Assembly (NCBI GenBank): GCA_032622095.1
Contig: CP136061.1
Coordinates: 47,311,797-47,375,796 of the forward strand
Direction: 5' to 3'
Length of the DNA: 64,000 nucleotides
Source: Siphonodentalium dalli
Taxonomy: Eukaryota; Mollusca; Scaphopoda; Gadilida; Siphonodentaliidae
Shown here: piece after piece, positions 1 through 9,737 of the stretch
How the letters are laid out: the number at the start of each line of letters is the position of its first letter
Numbering within the stretch: the first letter of the stretch is position 1
Notes under the pieces: model-generated
Told to the model about the DNA's origin: nothing
The model's input: the letters and a program-made list of their open reading frames with translations, nothing else
Databases searched by the model: none
Program-made: the position numbers and the translations under genes

Positions 1-392
1 TAGCACATCATGAAATTTTTCATGGCTTTTGAAATTGGAATGTAGATGGGAAAGAGTCATTTTGGGGTCATTCGGACAAAAAACATGGCCGTCAGCAGCC
101 ATCTTGGATTTTACTCTTTGTATGACTATATTTTTTAAGCTACAGTTCGTACCTTTAGTTTGATAATCATAAAATTTGTCATGGATGTTAATAATGACAC
201 GTAGTTGGGAACGAGTCATTCGGCCAAAAAACATGGCCGCCAGCTGTCATCTTGGATTTTACTCTGTGTACGACTAAATGCTTTACTGCTCATTTTTTAC
301 ACTCCTTTTTAATCTCTCAATTCATTGCTCATCACAAAAAATTACCTTCTTTACAAAGTTGAGCTACAGTGTCATTGACACTTTCATTTGTT
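1..392 (+). repeat. Partial copy of satellite-bearing bivalve element
   Basis: Two to three degenerate copies of the same monomer that builds the giant inverted repeat at 47801-54950 (phrases such as 'gggaacgagtcatt' and 'agccatcttggattttact'). They are followed at 357-392 by the family's end signature 'gttgagctacagtgtcattg'. The copy is cut by the window edge, so its left end is not visible. Confidence 0.8.
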
Positions 393-698
393 GATTAGGC
401 AGTCTGTAAGATAAAAATACCTAAATGCATCGTTCCTTAATTGGATGACCAGGTGAGCAGTTCTTAACTCGATGGTTGCGTAATGTGTCATAAACTGCAT
501 CCCGTCTAATAACAACCTGGCTTCACATCATAAAGGGTTTGAATACAATATATATTCAACAGTTATCACCTTACTATAATAAGCAATAGTTAGCGACCGT
601 CATGGCGTCAGCAACATAGAGTTATTACAATTGGTTTAGCAGATTTATGTGATTATAATTACATAGATTGTTATTAATGTTTGTGAATTTCGTTTCAG

Positions 699-820
699 GT
701 AACAACTTCCATAGTGCATCTGAACAAATGTTGAAGGAGAGTAAAAACATGAAGGAAATACAAGTAACAACCATAGCCAAAGCAGAACAGTCCATCGTCT
801 CTGCGATGAAAAGTTTCTGA
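699..820 (+). CDS. Candidate terminal coding exon of an unidentified gene
   Basis: After a pyrimidine-rich tract ending in CAG at 696-698, an open frame runs to TGA at 818-820. It has two bases of a split codon and then 39 codons. The peptide is polar and helix-like (it contains SEQMLKESKNMKEIQ and ends AEQSIVSAMKSF), as expected of a coiled-coil C-terminus. An AATAAA lies 178 bases after the stop. I do not recognise the protein. The exon lies upstream of the visible NUP37 exons, and NUP37's earlier exons must lie left of the window. It would therefore be either an alternative last exon or a small gene inside a NUP37 intron. It could also be a chance open frame. Confidence 0.35.
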
Positions 821-997
821 CTTCGATTTTCACTGGGCTTTTTGCATATGGTTGGATGTGAAATCCCGCCGTATTTTGTATTAATGCTTTACATGAATTG
901 ATCTGTCTGTGCGATGTAACGCATACCTATGTTTGTATAATATTGTTTTTAAAGTTGTTTTTGTGTTGTTTTAGTTATGTTTTTATTCTGAGTAACA

Positions 998-1003
998 AAT
1001 AAA
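998..1003 (+). promoter_or_regulatory. Poly(A) signal AATAAA for the 699-820 exon
   Basis: AATAAA lies in a T-rich context 178 bases after the TGA at 818-820. It is a plausible 3' end for that transcript and the best argument that the exon is a real last exon. Confidence 0.35.
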
Positions 1004-1020
1004 GTTTAAAACAAATATTT

Positions 1021-1537
1021 TAGTCATTAATTGGGAAGCGCCGAGAAAATGAGGATTTAATTTGGCCAAAGTTTTTTTTAATTTGGCCAAAGTATTTTTC
1101 AATTGGTTAATATAATTTTCATTTGGCTAAACTTTTGGTCACAAAATGTTTCGGTCCAGCACGAACACTGAGGGATACACCGTCTTCAACTTTTCTTAAG
1201 ATCTATTTTGCTCATATCAGGCCAAATAAATATAAATTGCGTGTTCTCAGGCACCTCCCTCATCACTGACATTTAACTTTAAAAGCCTCGTTTGAAATAT
1301 TGGATTTGAACAGCAATTTGGTTTCTGGATTATCTTTTCCAGATTTTAAGGGATAAAAATAAATAGCCTCCCTCCCTCATCTCATAACTAAGATCTAATT
1401 GCCTGATCTGAATTGCACAGATATTTTATTTTAATGGCCTTTATAATACTTAAACTAATATTTTGACCTTTGGAACCAGACAGGAATGTGACAATGAGAA
1501 TTATTATATATAATTTGATGCTCCAAACTGCCACTGA
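1021..1537. other. Unassigned AT-rich DNA with dispersed repeat pieces
   Basis: No exon was recognised. The stretch around 1230-1400 (wording such as 'tcaggcacctccctcatc') recurs in degenerate or inverted form near 2130-2490 and 5460-5640, so part of it is repeat-derived. Confidence 0.5.
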
Positions 1538-1674
1538 CAGGCCTCAGAATATGGTAGAATGAGGTCCCCAGAGGATGAATTTGGTGATGTTAGCCCACTG
1601 TGTGGGGTAGCATCATTAAATTCACCCTCTGGGACCTCATTCTGCAAATGCCAAGCACCATATTTTTAGGCCTG
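1538..1674. mobile_element. Short hAT-like palindromic MITE
   Basis: Terminal inverted repeats begin CAGGCCTCAGAATATGG and end with the near complement finishing in AGGCCTG. The inside is one hairpin: 'gaggtccccagagg..gaattt' pairs with 'aaattcaccctctgggacctc'. The flanking 8-mers gccactga and tccactgg match at 6 of 8 positions, fitting an aged 8-bp target duplication. Confidence 0.75.
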
Positions 1675-1745
1675 TCCACTGGTCTTTAATTATACATGGA
1701 ACTCAAATGTTTTTCCACTAACTAGGTGTGTTAATTATCTTCCAG

Positions 1746-1927
1746 TTAATGGTCGGCCAGAAGGATGGCGTGATTCTGATCTTCAGCCTGATGACACAGC
1801 AGCCACTAATGTCTCTTGATAGTGGGCGGATCCCCCTGATGTGTGCTGATTGGTCGCGTCATAACTGTATGACTATTGGGTGTGTGGCCCATTCTGATTG
1901 GATGCTGTTTAATACATCAACAACTAG
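1746..1927 (+). CDS. NUP37: NUP37 exon (WD40 nucleoporin), third-last coding exon
   Basis: NUP37 is a WD40 beta-propeller subunit of the Nup107-160 (Y) complex, which scaffolds the nuclear pore and acts at kinetochores in mitosis. The exon follows 'atcttccag' and reads LMVGQKDGVILIFSL, then MSLDSGRIPLMCADW, then VAHSDWMLFNTSTT. The order 'LMV..K.G.I..', 'QQ..MSL.S..IPLM.A.W' and '..W...' is what I know from vertebrate NUP37 around residues 170-230. The exon starts in phase 0 and ends two bases into a codon at a GTATAG donor. It joins in frame to 5646-5781. Exons for roughly the first half of the protein lie left of the window. Confidence 0.9.
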
Positions 1928-4900
1928 GTATAGTTTATGTTTTCGCACCAAATTGATGAAATTTGTACCAAAATATTCAGAATGAGCTTGAAATTCCCAA
2001 CTTTTCTCATTAATTTTGCATGATCTGTTTGATGTTCACATATTGGTCAAGTCATAACTGTACGACTATAGGCTGTGTGGCTCATACTGACTGGATGCTG
2101 CTTAATACGTCAACCTCATGGCCATTAAAAATAAATACCTGTGTTCTCAGACAATTACATATATGACAAATTGGATGTGGGAAGGACACTTTTGATTTTG
2201 TCCAAGAATTCTAGAAATTAATGGTTGTATAGGTAATTCTTTGGTAAAAAAAAAGTCCTACAATTTTCCATGCAATGTAGAAATTCTATCCTCCAATGCC
2301 TTTTAATCTTCGTGCCTACAACAAAATCCTATCTAAATTTATAATTGCGGATAAATTGGATAAAGAGTTTTTAAATATTTGAAAATTCTGGATGAAATTA
2401 CAAATCAAATTTTCAGATGAGGAGCTCTTTTGGGTGATGAGGGAGGTGCCTGAGAGGCTGAGAACACTTATTCTAATTTATTTGGCCCTAGTTAACATCC
2501 TACACACATAGCTCACATGATCTGTTTGATGTGTCCTGATTGGTCTTTGCTAACCTTTTACTAAAGGCCTTGTTCATATATATGGGTACATATTGCTTGC
2601 TATATGGGCAAACATTTGCAATGTCTTTGAAAATATTTTGTTTTTTGTTTAAAAAAAAAACTTTTATCAAATTCATTCATGTGGACAATTCGGACATGTA
2701 GGCGGGGGTGGGTGGGTCATCATCAGCTTAAATTAAGCCTCCTAAGAACTTTTTATTTTCAAATTCACAAGAAAATGGGTGACAATTTAGTTTTTAGCTC
2801 ACCTGAGACGAAGTCTCCGGTGGAGCTATAGTCATCACTCCTCGTCCGCCGTCCGTCCGTCAACAATCATCTTCTCGTCCCGAACCGTAAGACTTAACGT
2901 GTTCATATTTGGTGTGGATGTTCCCTAGGTTAATCACATTCAGATTTGTTCAAATGAGGTCACTGGGTGGAATAGTTGTGAAAGCAGGGCCATAACTCTA
3001 TTCCTCCATAGTAATTCTTAGAACGACTTCTTTTACTGAACTATAAGGCCGTATGGATTCATATTTGGTGTGGATGTTCCCTAGTTGACTCACATTCAGA
3101 TTTGTTAAAATGAGGTCACCAGGTTGATTAGTTGAGAAACCAGGGCCATAACTCTTCCTCCATAGTAATTCTTAGAATGACTTCTTCTTTTGAACCATTT
3201 GACCGATTTAGCTTACATTTGGTATGGAGAGTCCTTGTGTGGCTGGGGTTCAGATTTGTTCAAATGGGGTCACTGGGTCAAATAGGGGCAGAGCCAGGGC
3301 CCAGGGACATAACTCTTAAAAAAAAGTTAATTCAAATCCTTGTTTTAAACCCTTGCCCCCCCCCCCCCCCCCTTCCACCCCAACCATTGCATGTCCCTGC
3401 CACCCCACACCAGAGATCCCTGCAAGGTTCACCCCATTAAAAGCCTTACACTTTAGTTATATGACATGCTAGGAACTGACCAGCCTTAATTCTCACAGTG
3501 CTCACAGCTGTGTGTCCAGTCATTATAAAGTAATTAACTTTTATCTCAATATCCACATTTATCAGGCTGAGAGAGAAAGATGTGTGTGAATGAAATTTAA
3601 TCCTATGTGTTTACAGCAATCTCAAATACAACTCTTAACTGTTTGACAGTGTACACATTTTATAATAGTATTAGTATTAACCATTTCATTACCAGAGCTA
3701 TGCTGGTACAGCAATAAAGACCCTGCACCAGTGTATTCTCCTGTATATAAGAGAATACACTGGGGTTCAAGATCAAGGAAATATTGTTAGGCCAATATAG
3801 TCAGACATCCAAATAAATCACACATGTCCTATTCTCGCAGGGATGTCCCCACATGTTTGGGGAGGGGGCAAATTTCTCAGATTTGTTCATTGAGATGTAA
3901 TTGTTTTTCCAAAACCAATTACATATACTAAAATAAAATGAATTTAAAATAATAGACCATTGATCAAGAGAAATGAGCTCCTAGTTTTAATATTTGTCCA
4001 ATATTTATTATTTTATAACAAAGTACTAGTATCATGCCAGTGCATTGTCTTATATATGTGAGTGTCCCATAGGTAGCCTCACCTAAGAGAATGCACTGGC
4101 TTTCAAGGTTAAGGAAATATTGTTAGGCAAATGTAGACAAGCATCCAATAAATCACAGATGTCCTATTCTTGCAGGGATGTCCCCATGGGTTGAGGGGTG
4201 GAATTAGCAGATTTGTTCAATGAGATGTAATTTGTTTTCTCAAAATTAATTATATAGACTAAAATGAATAGTAAACTACTTAATTTTTTAACCCCCAGAT
4301 TACATTATATAAAATATATGGCATATTATATACCATTTGAAAGAGCAAGCTCCAAAACATTGTATTATCAACTTATCCAGTATAATAAACTGTGGACATG
4401 TTGTTTTTATTGAGTTGCCAAAGAGTTTTGTCATCTAGATTGCAGTAAAAAGCTAAATTATTTTCAATGCAGGGGAATAACTCTATATATTAAAGATATA
4501 TTAAAATTGCAAGTGAAGTCTGACATTTTTATAAACATTTCCTGGAGATCTGCTGGAGGTCATTAATTCCCAATTACAACATCAATCTATCATATGCATT
4601 GTTCAAATCTTTCAACAGGACATTTAACTCTCCCACACCCACCACTTCACCAGAACATATTTGGCAAACTTGAAAAGTGTTCTTTGAAAGAACCACCAGC
4701 TCTATTTAGTTCACATTTAATATTGAGGCTCCTTTGGTGATGTGTGATTCAGATTTGTTTAATCAGGGTCGCCAGGTCAAGTAGGTGCAAGGCCAGCTAC
4801 ATTACTCTTTCTCTCCATAGTAATTCATCATACGTCTTCTATGCAAGAATGAAATGGCCTATTTGCTTATATTTAGTAGGAAATTACCTTGGGTGACAGA

Positions 4901-5645
4901 TTTGTGAAAATGGCATCACAAAGTCGAATAAGGGCATTGCCAGAGACATAACTATTTCACAAGATAGTAATTCTTAAAATATGTATGGCAGAGCCAAGAA
5001 CTAGTTGGCTTATTTAGCATGGAATGTTCTTGTTTGACTGCGATACAGATATTTTTAATGGGGTAACCTGGAAAAATAGGACAGTTTCCTTCTTAATATG
5101 CTTCCTTCACAAGGACCATCAGGTCTATTTTATAAAAAGGCGCTTGTGAGATTGGAAATTTCCAACAATTGGGAAAGTTTGAGATATCAATTGTGTAATT
5201 CCAACCTAAGACTTGGGAGTCTGGAGCCCAGTCGGGAGGGGACTTGTTGGGGGGGGGGGGGGTGAGGTGATCAGTAGTGTACATTTGGTAATTTGGCCAC
5301 ATATCCTGTTTAGATCTACTTCTTTTAAAGTGATTATGAAAAGTTCTGACTGTTGTGGTCTCCAGAGTCCCAGTCTTATCAGTCTTTGCAGTCTGGTGAG
5401 CGACCCCACTGTCTTGTATGTTGAAGATTCAATTGCTGAACGGCACTAGAAGATAGATTCTATGGAGAACTTATACAAATGTCTATACAACCATGAATAT
5501 CTAGAATTCTTGGAAAGAGTATAATGAAAAAATCACCCTCCCTCATCTATCTTTACATATATAATTGCCTGAGAACCTAGGTATTAATTTTAATGTCTCC
5601 TGAATCATATCTGTTTTGATTAGAGAACTAATTTGTGTATTCCAG
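1928..5645 (+). other. NUP37 intron filled with old repeats
   Basis: This 3.7-kb intron holds several old repeats. At 2795-3430 is a bivalve interspersed repeat that starts 'gctcacctgagacgaagtc'. Poly-C runs over about 3356-3372. At 3715-3775 and 4035-4120 are decayed hairpins of the TTAA family with 'gccagtgcattgtcttatat'. At 4279-4545 is a degenerate copy of the MITE found intact at 58105-58579. At 4690-5100 is a decayed form of the 2795 repeat. A poly-G run of about 14 bases lies near 5248-5262. At 5316-5425 is a sequence seen again, inverted, at the right edge of the window. No additional exon was recognised. Confidence 0.75.
2795..3430 (+). repeat. Bivalve interspersed repeat ('cacctgagacgaag' type)
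   Basis: Begins 'tagctcacctgagacgaag' and runs through 'ccgtccgtccgtcaac'. It contains two successive internal copies of the 'tcatatttggtgtggatg ... caaatgaggtcac' module. Related copies lie at 22496-22870, 34700-35065 and 35777-36135. No coding capacity or clear terminal repeats were seen. Confidence 0.75.
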
Positions 5646-5781
5646 TCGCCCCCTTGAATCACGATCTGCACACACAGAAGGAGCCAGGTTGTTCAAATGG
5701 TCAAGATCACATGAAAGTCTCTTAGCAACGATGGGAAAACCGGGCCGACAGATTAAGGTGTTCAATACCAAGCACAATCAG
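5646..5781 (+). CDS. NUP37: NUP37 exon, second-last coding exon
   Basis: The exon follows 'gtgtattccag' and supplies the last base of a serine codon split with the previous exon. It reads RSAHTEGARLFKWS, then SLLATMGKPGRQIKVFNTKHNQ, and stops at CAG|GTAGTT in phase 0. The pattern 'R..HTEGARLF.WS....LLAT.G.PG' is diagnostic of the penultimate propeller blade of NUP37. The junction arithmetic is exact: 182 + 136 bases = 106 codons. Confidence 0.92.
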
Positions 5782-5946
5782 GTAGTTGCTTTACTTAAAT
5801 AAAGGGAACTAGATGTGTGTGTTTGTTATGATTTCCGTTGTCTCCCAAAATACAAGTGTATTCAATGAGCATTATCAATTTTAAGAGCTTATTAGTTTTG
5901 AATTGAAAACGTTGCAGATACATGTATAATTGTTTAAACTGTTTTT

Positions 5947-6390
5947 CTGACCATGTAATTATTATGTTTAATTTTATTAAGTCTGTAATTATTATGTTAA
6001 TTTGATTAGGTCTGACCATGTAATTATTATGTTAATTTGATTAGGTCTGACCGTGTAATTATATGTTAATTGTATTAGGTCTGACCATGTAATTATATGT
6101 TAATTTGATTAGGTCTGACCGTGTAATTATATGTTAATTTGATTAGGTCTGACCATATAATTATTATGTTAATTTGATTAGGTCTGACCGTGTAATTATA
6201 TGTTAATTTGATTAGGTCTGACCATATAATTATTATGTTAATTTGATTAGGTCTGACCGTGTAATTATATGTTAATTTGATTCGGTCTGACCATGTAATT
6301 GTTATGTTAATTTTATAAGGTCTGACCATCTGACCATGTAGTTATTATTTTCAATTTGATTAGGTCTGGCCATGTAATTATTATGTTGCA
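5947..6390 (+). repeat. Minisatellite in the last NUP37 intron
   Basis: About 12-13 head-to-tail copies of a 33-35-base unit such as 'gttaatttgattaggtctga'. Two unit variants alternate over part of the array: 33-base units with 'ccgtgtaattatatg' and 35-base units with 'ccatataattattatg'. This suggests that a dimer was amplified. The array ends about 12 bases before the last acceptor. Confidence 0.9.
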
Positions 6391-6402
6391 TTTATGTTTC
6401 AG

Positions 6403-6519
6403 GTTCACTTGAATACATCACTCCCAATAGCTTACAGTCTATCATGGCATTACAGACTACCCATCATCGCTGTCGGAGGAGATAAATGCGTTCATCTGTG
6501 GGTCATAGAATCAACATAA
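6403..6519 (+). CDS. NUP37: NUP37 last coding exon with stop codon
   Basis: The exon follows 'atgtttcag'. It encodes 38 residues, VHLNTSLPIAYSLSWH then RLPIIAVGGDKCVHLWVIEST, and then TAA. The ending '.S.SWH..LP...VGGD....W' is the known C-terminal blade of NUP37. The three exons together give 144 in-frame residues, a little under half of a protein of about 325 residues. No internal stop or frameshift is seen, so the gene looks intact and functional. Confidence 0.93.
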   Translation, partial: VHLNTSLPIAYSLSWHYRLPIIAVGGDKCVHLWVIEST

Positions 6520-6640
6520 TGCTGGCGTGGCTCAGTCGTGACATCTCTGGCTTCCAGTCACATTGCCCATTTGTGACTCACGATCTTAACGTGACTCCAC
6601 TTAGTTCCATCGGCCCCTGACAAAATTTAGTCATAGTTTA

Positions 6641-6646
6641 AATAAA
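6641..6646 (+). promoter_or_regulatory. NUP37: NUP37 poly(A) signal
   Basis: AATAAA lies 122 bases after the NUP37 stop and is the first canonical signal there. Confidence 0.7.
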
Positions 6647-6659
6647 AGTATCTTAATAT

Positions 6660-8056
6660 CAGGCAAGATTCTTTACTCCCGAAATGGACAATTTTCATAT
6701 TTTTCAAAAAAAAAAAAAAAAAATCTGACCCACAAAATAGTATATCGATAGAACAGTCATATTTTTTTTAATCTTTTATCTCATGTGACTATCAAAGCCT
6801 ATCATGCATGTTGTTGGTTGCTTGACATTCACTTTTTCCAATATTTCCATCACCAAGACAAAAGTCCTAATTTTAGCACACCCACTATCGCTGGGAAAAT
6901 CCATAAATATATTTTTAGCATGCATGCTACTTGGGAGGTAATTTGAAAGTCATTTCCACCTTGCAGGAAAAGTCCAACATTTTTTTGTCCATATTGCCTT
7001 TGTAACTAGAGCAAAAATAATGATTGGAAGCAAATTATTTATATTATTTGTGATTGTTTACACATGTTTGATATGAGGATTTAATCTGTTCCTGTATTCA
7101 CTGTCACACCATCGCTTTAATATTCCCTAAGTTCGCACAAAATTTTCGAAACAAATCTTAAGTTTATTTTCGGAGATAATGATTGTTTCCAGAATCAACT
7201 TTTCATTTCTAAAAAAGCCACCGGTCAAATAAAGCCACCCTATTCGAGGGATGTGCGGCCTAATGGCCGTTAATAAATTTCCATATTCATTTGTATACTG
7301 AAGATATTTCTGTCTGGGCATCCATCCGGATTATAACTTGAGCAATATTCAACAGAATTTCTTTATATTGTGTACATTGTACACATTTGAGAGACTCAGG
7401 ACAAGTTCGAATTTGGTCATGGCCCAATGATTTTTGATGGAGTAATGCCCCTTTTTTATGTGTACCCATACCATAGTATGTCTCCCTATTTGACCCATAA
7501 GTTCAAATAATTTGTTTTATTATGTACATTTGTCTATTAGTACATAACAGTATACTCTATAATTAAACAACAAAACTCTAAATTATGATTAAAGCGATCA
7601 TAGTAATTTACTATCGCCAAGGGATGGGTTAAACATCTTCCAATCGTGATCGGCCGCTCGTTGTCTTAGAAATCGCTGTTTTCGGGTTGATAACTTGAGC
7701 AATTTTCAACATAATTTATTTATATTTGGTTTGCATTTGAGAAGACTCCGACCAAGTTTGAATTTGGTCATGGTCCAATGATTGTTGATGGAGTTATGCC
7801 CCCTTTTCGACTTATAAATCGCTGTTTTTATGGTTGTCCGGCTTGAGCAATATTCAACAGAATCACTTGATTCTCATTTGAGAAGACACAGACCAAGTTA
7901 GAAATGATCATGATGATGGATTTATGCCCTCATAAATAATTTAATTTAAATATAAACAAAAAAAATTGGAAGCAAAGTTTGAATCAATGATTGTTCCCAG
8001 AATCAAATATTTCATTTCTAAAAAAGCCACCGGTCAAATAAAGACATCTTATATGG
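6660..8056. repeat. Intergenic stretch with diverged duplicated modules
   Basis: Copies of a module with 'aacttgagcaatattcaaca' and 'gatggagttatgccc' lie at about 7333-7460, 7685-7805 and 7840-7935. Another module with 'aaaaaagccaccggtcaaat' occurs at 7165-7260 and again at 7985-8050. Open frames here are read through these repeats, so I do not call genes. Confidence 0.6.
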
Positions 8057-8064
8057 GCAATGTG

Positions 8065-8212
8065 CAAGCCTTGAAATAGGGTGTCTGTCATTTGCAGAAT
8101 GAGGTCCCCAGAGGGTGAATTTAGTGATGCTACCCCGCATAGCGGGCTAGCATCACCAAATTCACCCTCTGGGAACCTCATTCTCATTCATTCATCCCTA
8201 TTTCAAGGCTTG
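8065..8212. mobile_element. Short hAT-like palindromic MITE with perfect 8-bp TSD
   Basis: Terminal repeats are CAAGCCTTGAAATAGGG and CCCTATTTCAAGGCTTG. They are flanked by identical 8-mers GCAATGTG at 8057-8064 and 8213-8220. The interior is one long hairpin whose arms meet at 'catagcgggctag'. This is the clearest proof of the family's 8-bp target duplication, which is the hallmark of hAT transposases. Confidence 0.9.
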
Positions 8213-8244
8213 GCAATGTGTGATTAGCTGGGTGGAAGAATCCA

Positions 8245-8250
8245 TTTATT
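8245..8250 (-). promoter_or_regulatory. MRPL23: Possible MRPL23 poly(A) signal
   Basis: TTTATT on the given strand reads AATAAA on the minus strand, about 205 bases beyond the MRPL23 stop. Confidence 0.45.
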
Positions 8251-8346
8251 AAAGAAAGGGTCAAGTTAAAAGGTAGACAAACAAACACATCTGAGAATAG
8301 GATTATCATAGTTTATAAAATGTACAATCAACATATAAATCAGTGC

Positions 8347-8497
8347 TATCTGAACCATGGTGCTATAGTCAGTTTATCTGAACCATGGTGCTATAGTCAG
8401 TTTATCATGATGTTTTATCTGAACCATGGTGCTATAGTCAGTTTATCATGATGTTTTATCTGAACCATGGTGCTATAGTCAGTTTATCATGATGTTT
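8347..8497. repeat. 41-bp tandem repeat covering the MRPL23 stop codon
   Basis: Four units start at 8347 (28 bases, shortened), 8375, 8416 and 8457 (41 bases each), with wording 'tatctgaaccatggtgctat'. The last unit is coding on the minus strand: it carries the final 13 codons of MRPL23. The TAA at 8458-8456 falls on the junction of the last two units. The other units form duplicated 3' UTR. Confidence 0.92.
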
Positions 8498-8611
8498 TTT
8501 CTCTATTGCTGCCTTTTCCTCCCCAAGTTTCGTGAATTCTTTTACCCTTATTTCGTTTGAAGTCTCTTTGTCCATGAATATATCAGGAAATTCAAATTCA
8601 TGACCATCGGC
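8456..8611 (-). CDS. MRPL23: MRPL23 last coding exon (mitochondrial ribosomal protein L23)
   Basis: MRPL23 (uL23m) is a protein of the large mitochondrial ribosomal subunit near the exit tunnel. On the minus strand, after the acceptor 'ctcttcgcag', the frame reads ADGHEFEFPDIF, then MDKETSNEIRVKEFTKLGEEKAAIEKK, and ends HHDKLTIAPWFR with TAA. The '.DG..F.FPD.F' motif followed by a charged helical tail is characteristic of the MRPL23 C-terminus. The exon has 51 codons plus the stop and begins in phase 0. The last 13 codons are one unit of a 41-bp tandem repeat, so this tail has probably changed recently. An internal exon that should come just before (about 25 residues, normally ending near 'DYKVAYV') was not found between 8612 and 14602. 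Confidence 0.88.
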   Translation of the reverse strand, partial: ADGHEFEFPDIFMDKETSNEIRVKEFTKLGEEKAAIEKKHHDKLTIAPWFR

Positions 8612-8776
8612 CTGCGAAGAGAAAGAGATCTCTATATAGATCGATGGCTGCTGCAACATGAGGGAAAAATTATTATTGTCCTGCTGTTGTCTAATATTCT
8701 ATGCATTATTGTATAACTCTTTCGCCACCAAATTTACAGAGGTCAAATTGTCCAGGACACCTGGTTTGCAGCAGTT

Positions 8777-9190
8777 TATATGGAAATTCAGTGTCTCACA
8801 TGTGGGGCATTCATACTAGTATTTATAGATGAGGTACCTCATTCTGCTTCGGCCTCATCTTCTCTGGAAAGTATCTTTATTATCAAATTAACAAGTTTTT
8901 TTAGTTTCTTTAGAAACCTCTTCAAACAATTTTTTTTCTTCTTTTTTAGATTAGTTTTTATATATTCCCAAATTGGCAAACAGCACAATGCATAATCGAG
9001 GTGCTCAATGGGTCCACATCACCAACTTCATCATCTGGGAATTTTAATCTGAGTCAAGGTCTCCCATAGCAGAATGAGGTCCCCAGAGAATGAATTTTGT
9101 GATGCTAGCCCGATGTGCGGGGTAGCGTCACTAAATTCAACTTCTGGGGACCTCATTCTGCAAATGTCCAGCACCATATCTGCAGGACTG
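8777..9190. mobile_element. hAT-like palindromic MITE, long form, left end decayed
   Basis: The internal segment typical of long copies ('cctcatcttctctggaaagt', then 'cataatcgaggtgctcaatg') is followed by a complete hairpin at 9071-9165 and the right end 'caaatgtccagcaccatat'. The left palindrome is reduced to 'gaggtacctcattctgcttc', and I could not fix a left terminus. Confidence 0.65.
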
Positions 9191-9479
9191 TATGTTATTT
9201 ACTCTTATCTTACAAATAGCTCCTTTGTCCTCAAATACACACAGTAAACGCACATGAATTTTGTGGAAATTGCGTATCCTGGATTAAAAGCCATATCCTG
9301 GATGACAAGAAGCCATATCCTGGATGGCAGCAGTGAATGCACATGCATTGTGGAGAAACTCGCTTCGATTCTAAAGACTGATTTATACGGGAAAAATATT
9401 TCTATTCTCTATACAGCATTTGACATACCTGTACGTCATTTCTAATCAACTATTTCTGGTGGTAGTGGCGATAAACACT
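9191..9479. other. No gene recognised
   Basis: AT-rich sequence with three close copies of 'gccatatcctgga' around 9290-9330. Part of an MRPL23 intron. No exon seen. Confidence 0.5.
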
Positions 9480-9483
9480 TTAA

Positions 9484-9733
9484 CCCTTTCATGACGGGGG
9501 CTGCTCTAGTGCAGCATTGAAAATTCTGTGTCAGTGCATTCTCTTATATATGCGAGTCTCCCATAGGGAGCTTCTCATATATAAGAGATTGCACTGGCTT
9601 ACAAGGTCAAGGTAAATATTAAGCCAATGCATTCTCATATATGCGAGGTGCTTTATGGGCAACTCACATATATAAGAGAATGCACTGGCACAGGGTTTTC
9701 GCAAACATTCAGGAAGCTCCAGTCATGAAAGGG
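9484..9733. mobile_element. TTAA-flanked paired-hairpin MITE, type B
   Basis: Flanked by TTAA at 9480-9483 and 9734-9737, with ends CCCTTTCATGACGGGGGC and CTCCAGTCATGAAAGGG. It holds two hairpins of the form 'gcattctcttatatatgcga' pairing with 'tatataagagaatgc', joined by 'acaaggtcaaggtaaat'. TTAA duplication and CCCTTT ends fit a non-autonomous piggyBac-like element. Confidence 0.85.
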
Positions 9734-9737
9734 TTAA

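Noticed and set aside
3132-3440. 102-codon frame ending in a proline-rich stretch
   Set aside because: It reads through the 'cacctgagacgaag' repeat and its poly-C tail.
5947-6390. CRISPR-like regular array
   Set aside because: The units are contiguous with no unique spacers, in a metazoan intron. It is a minisatellite.
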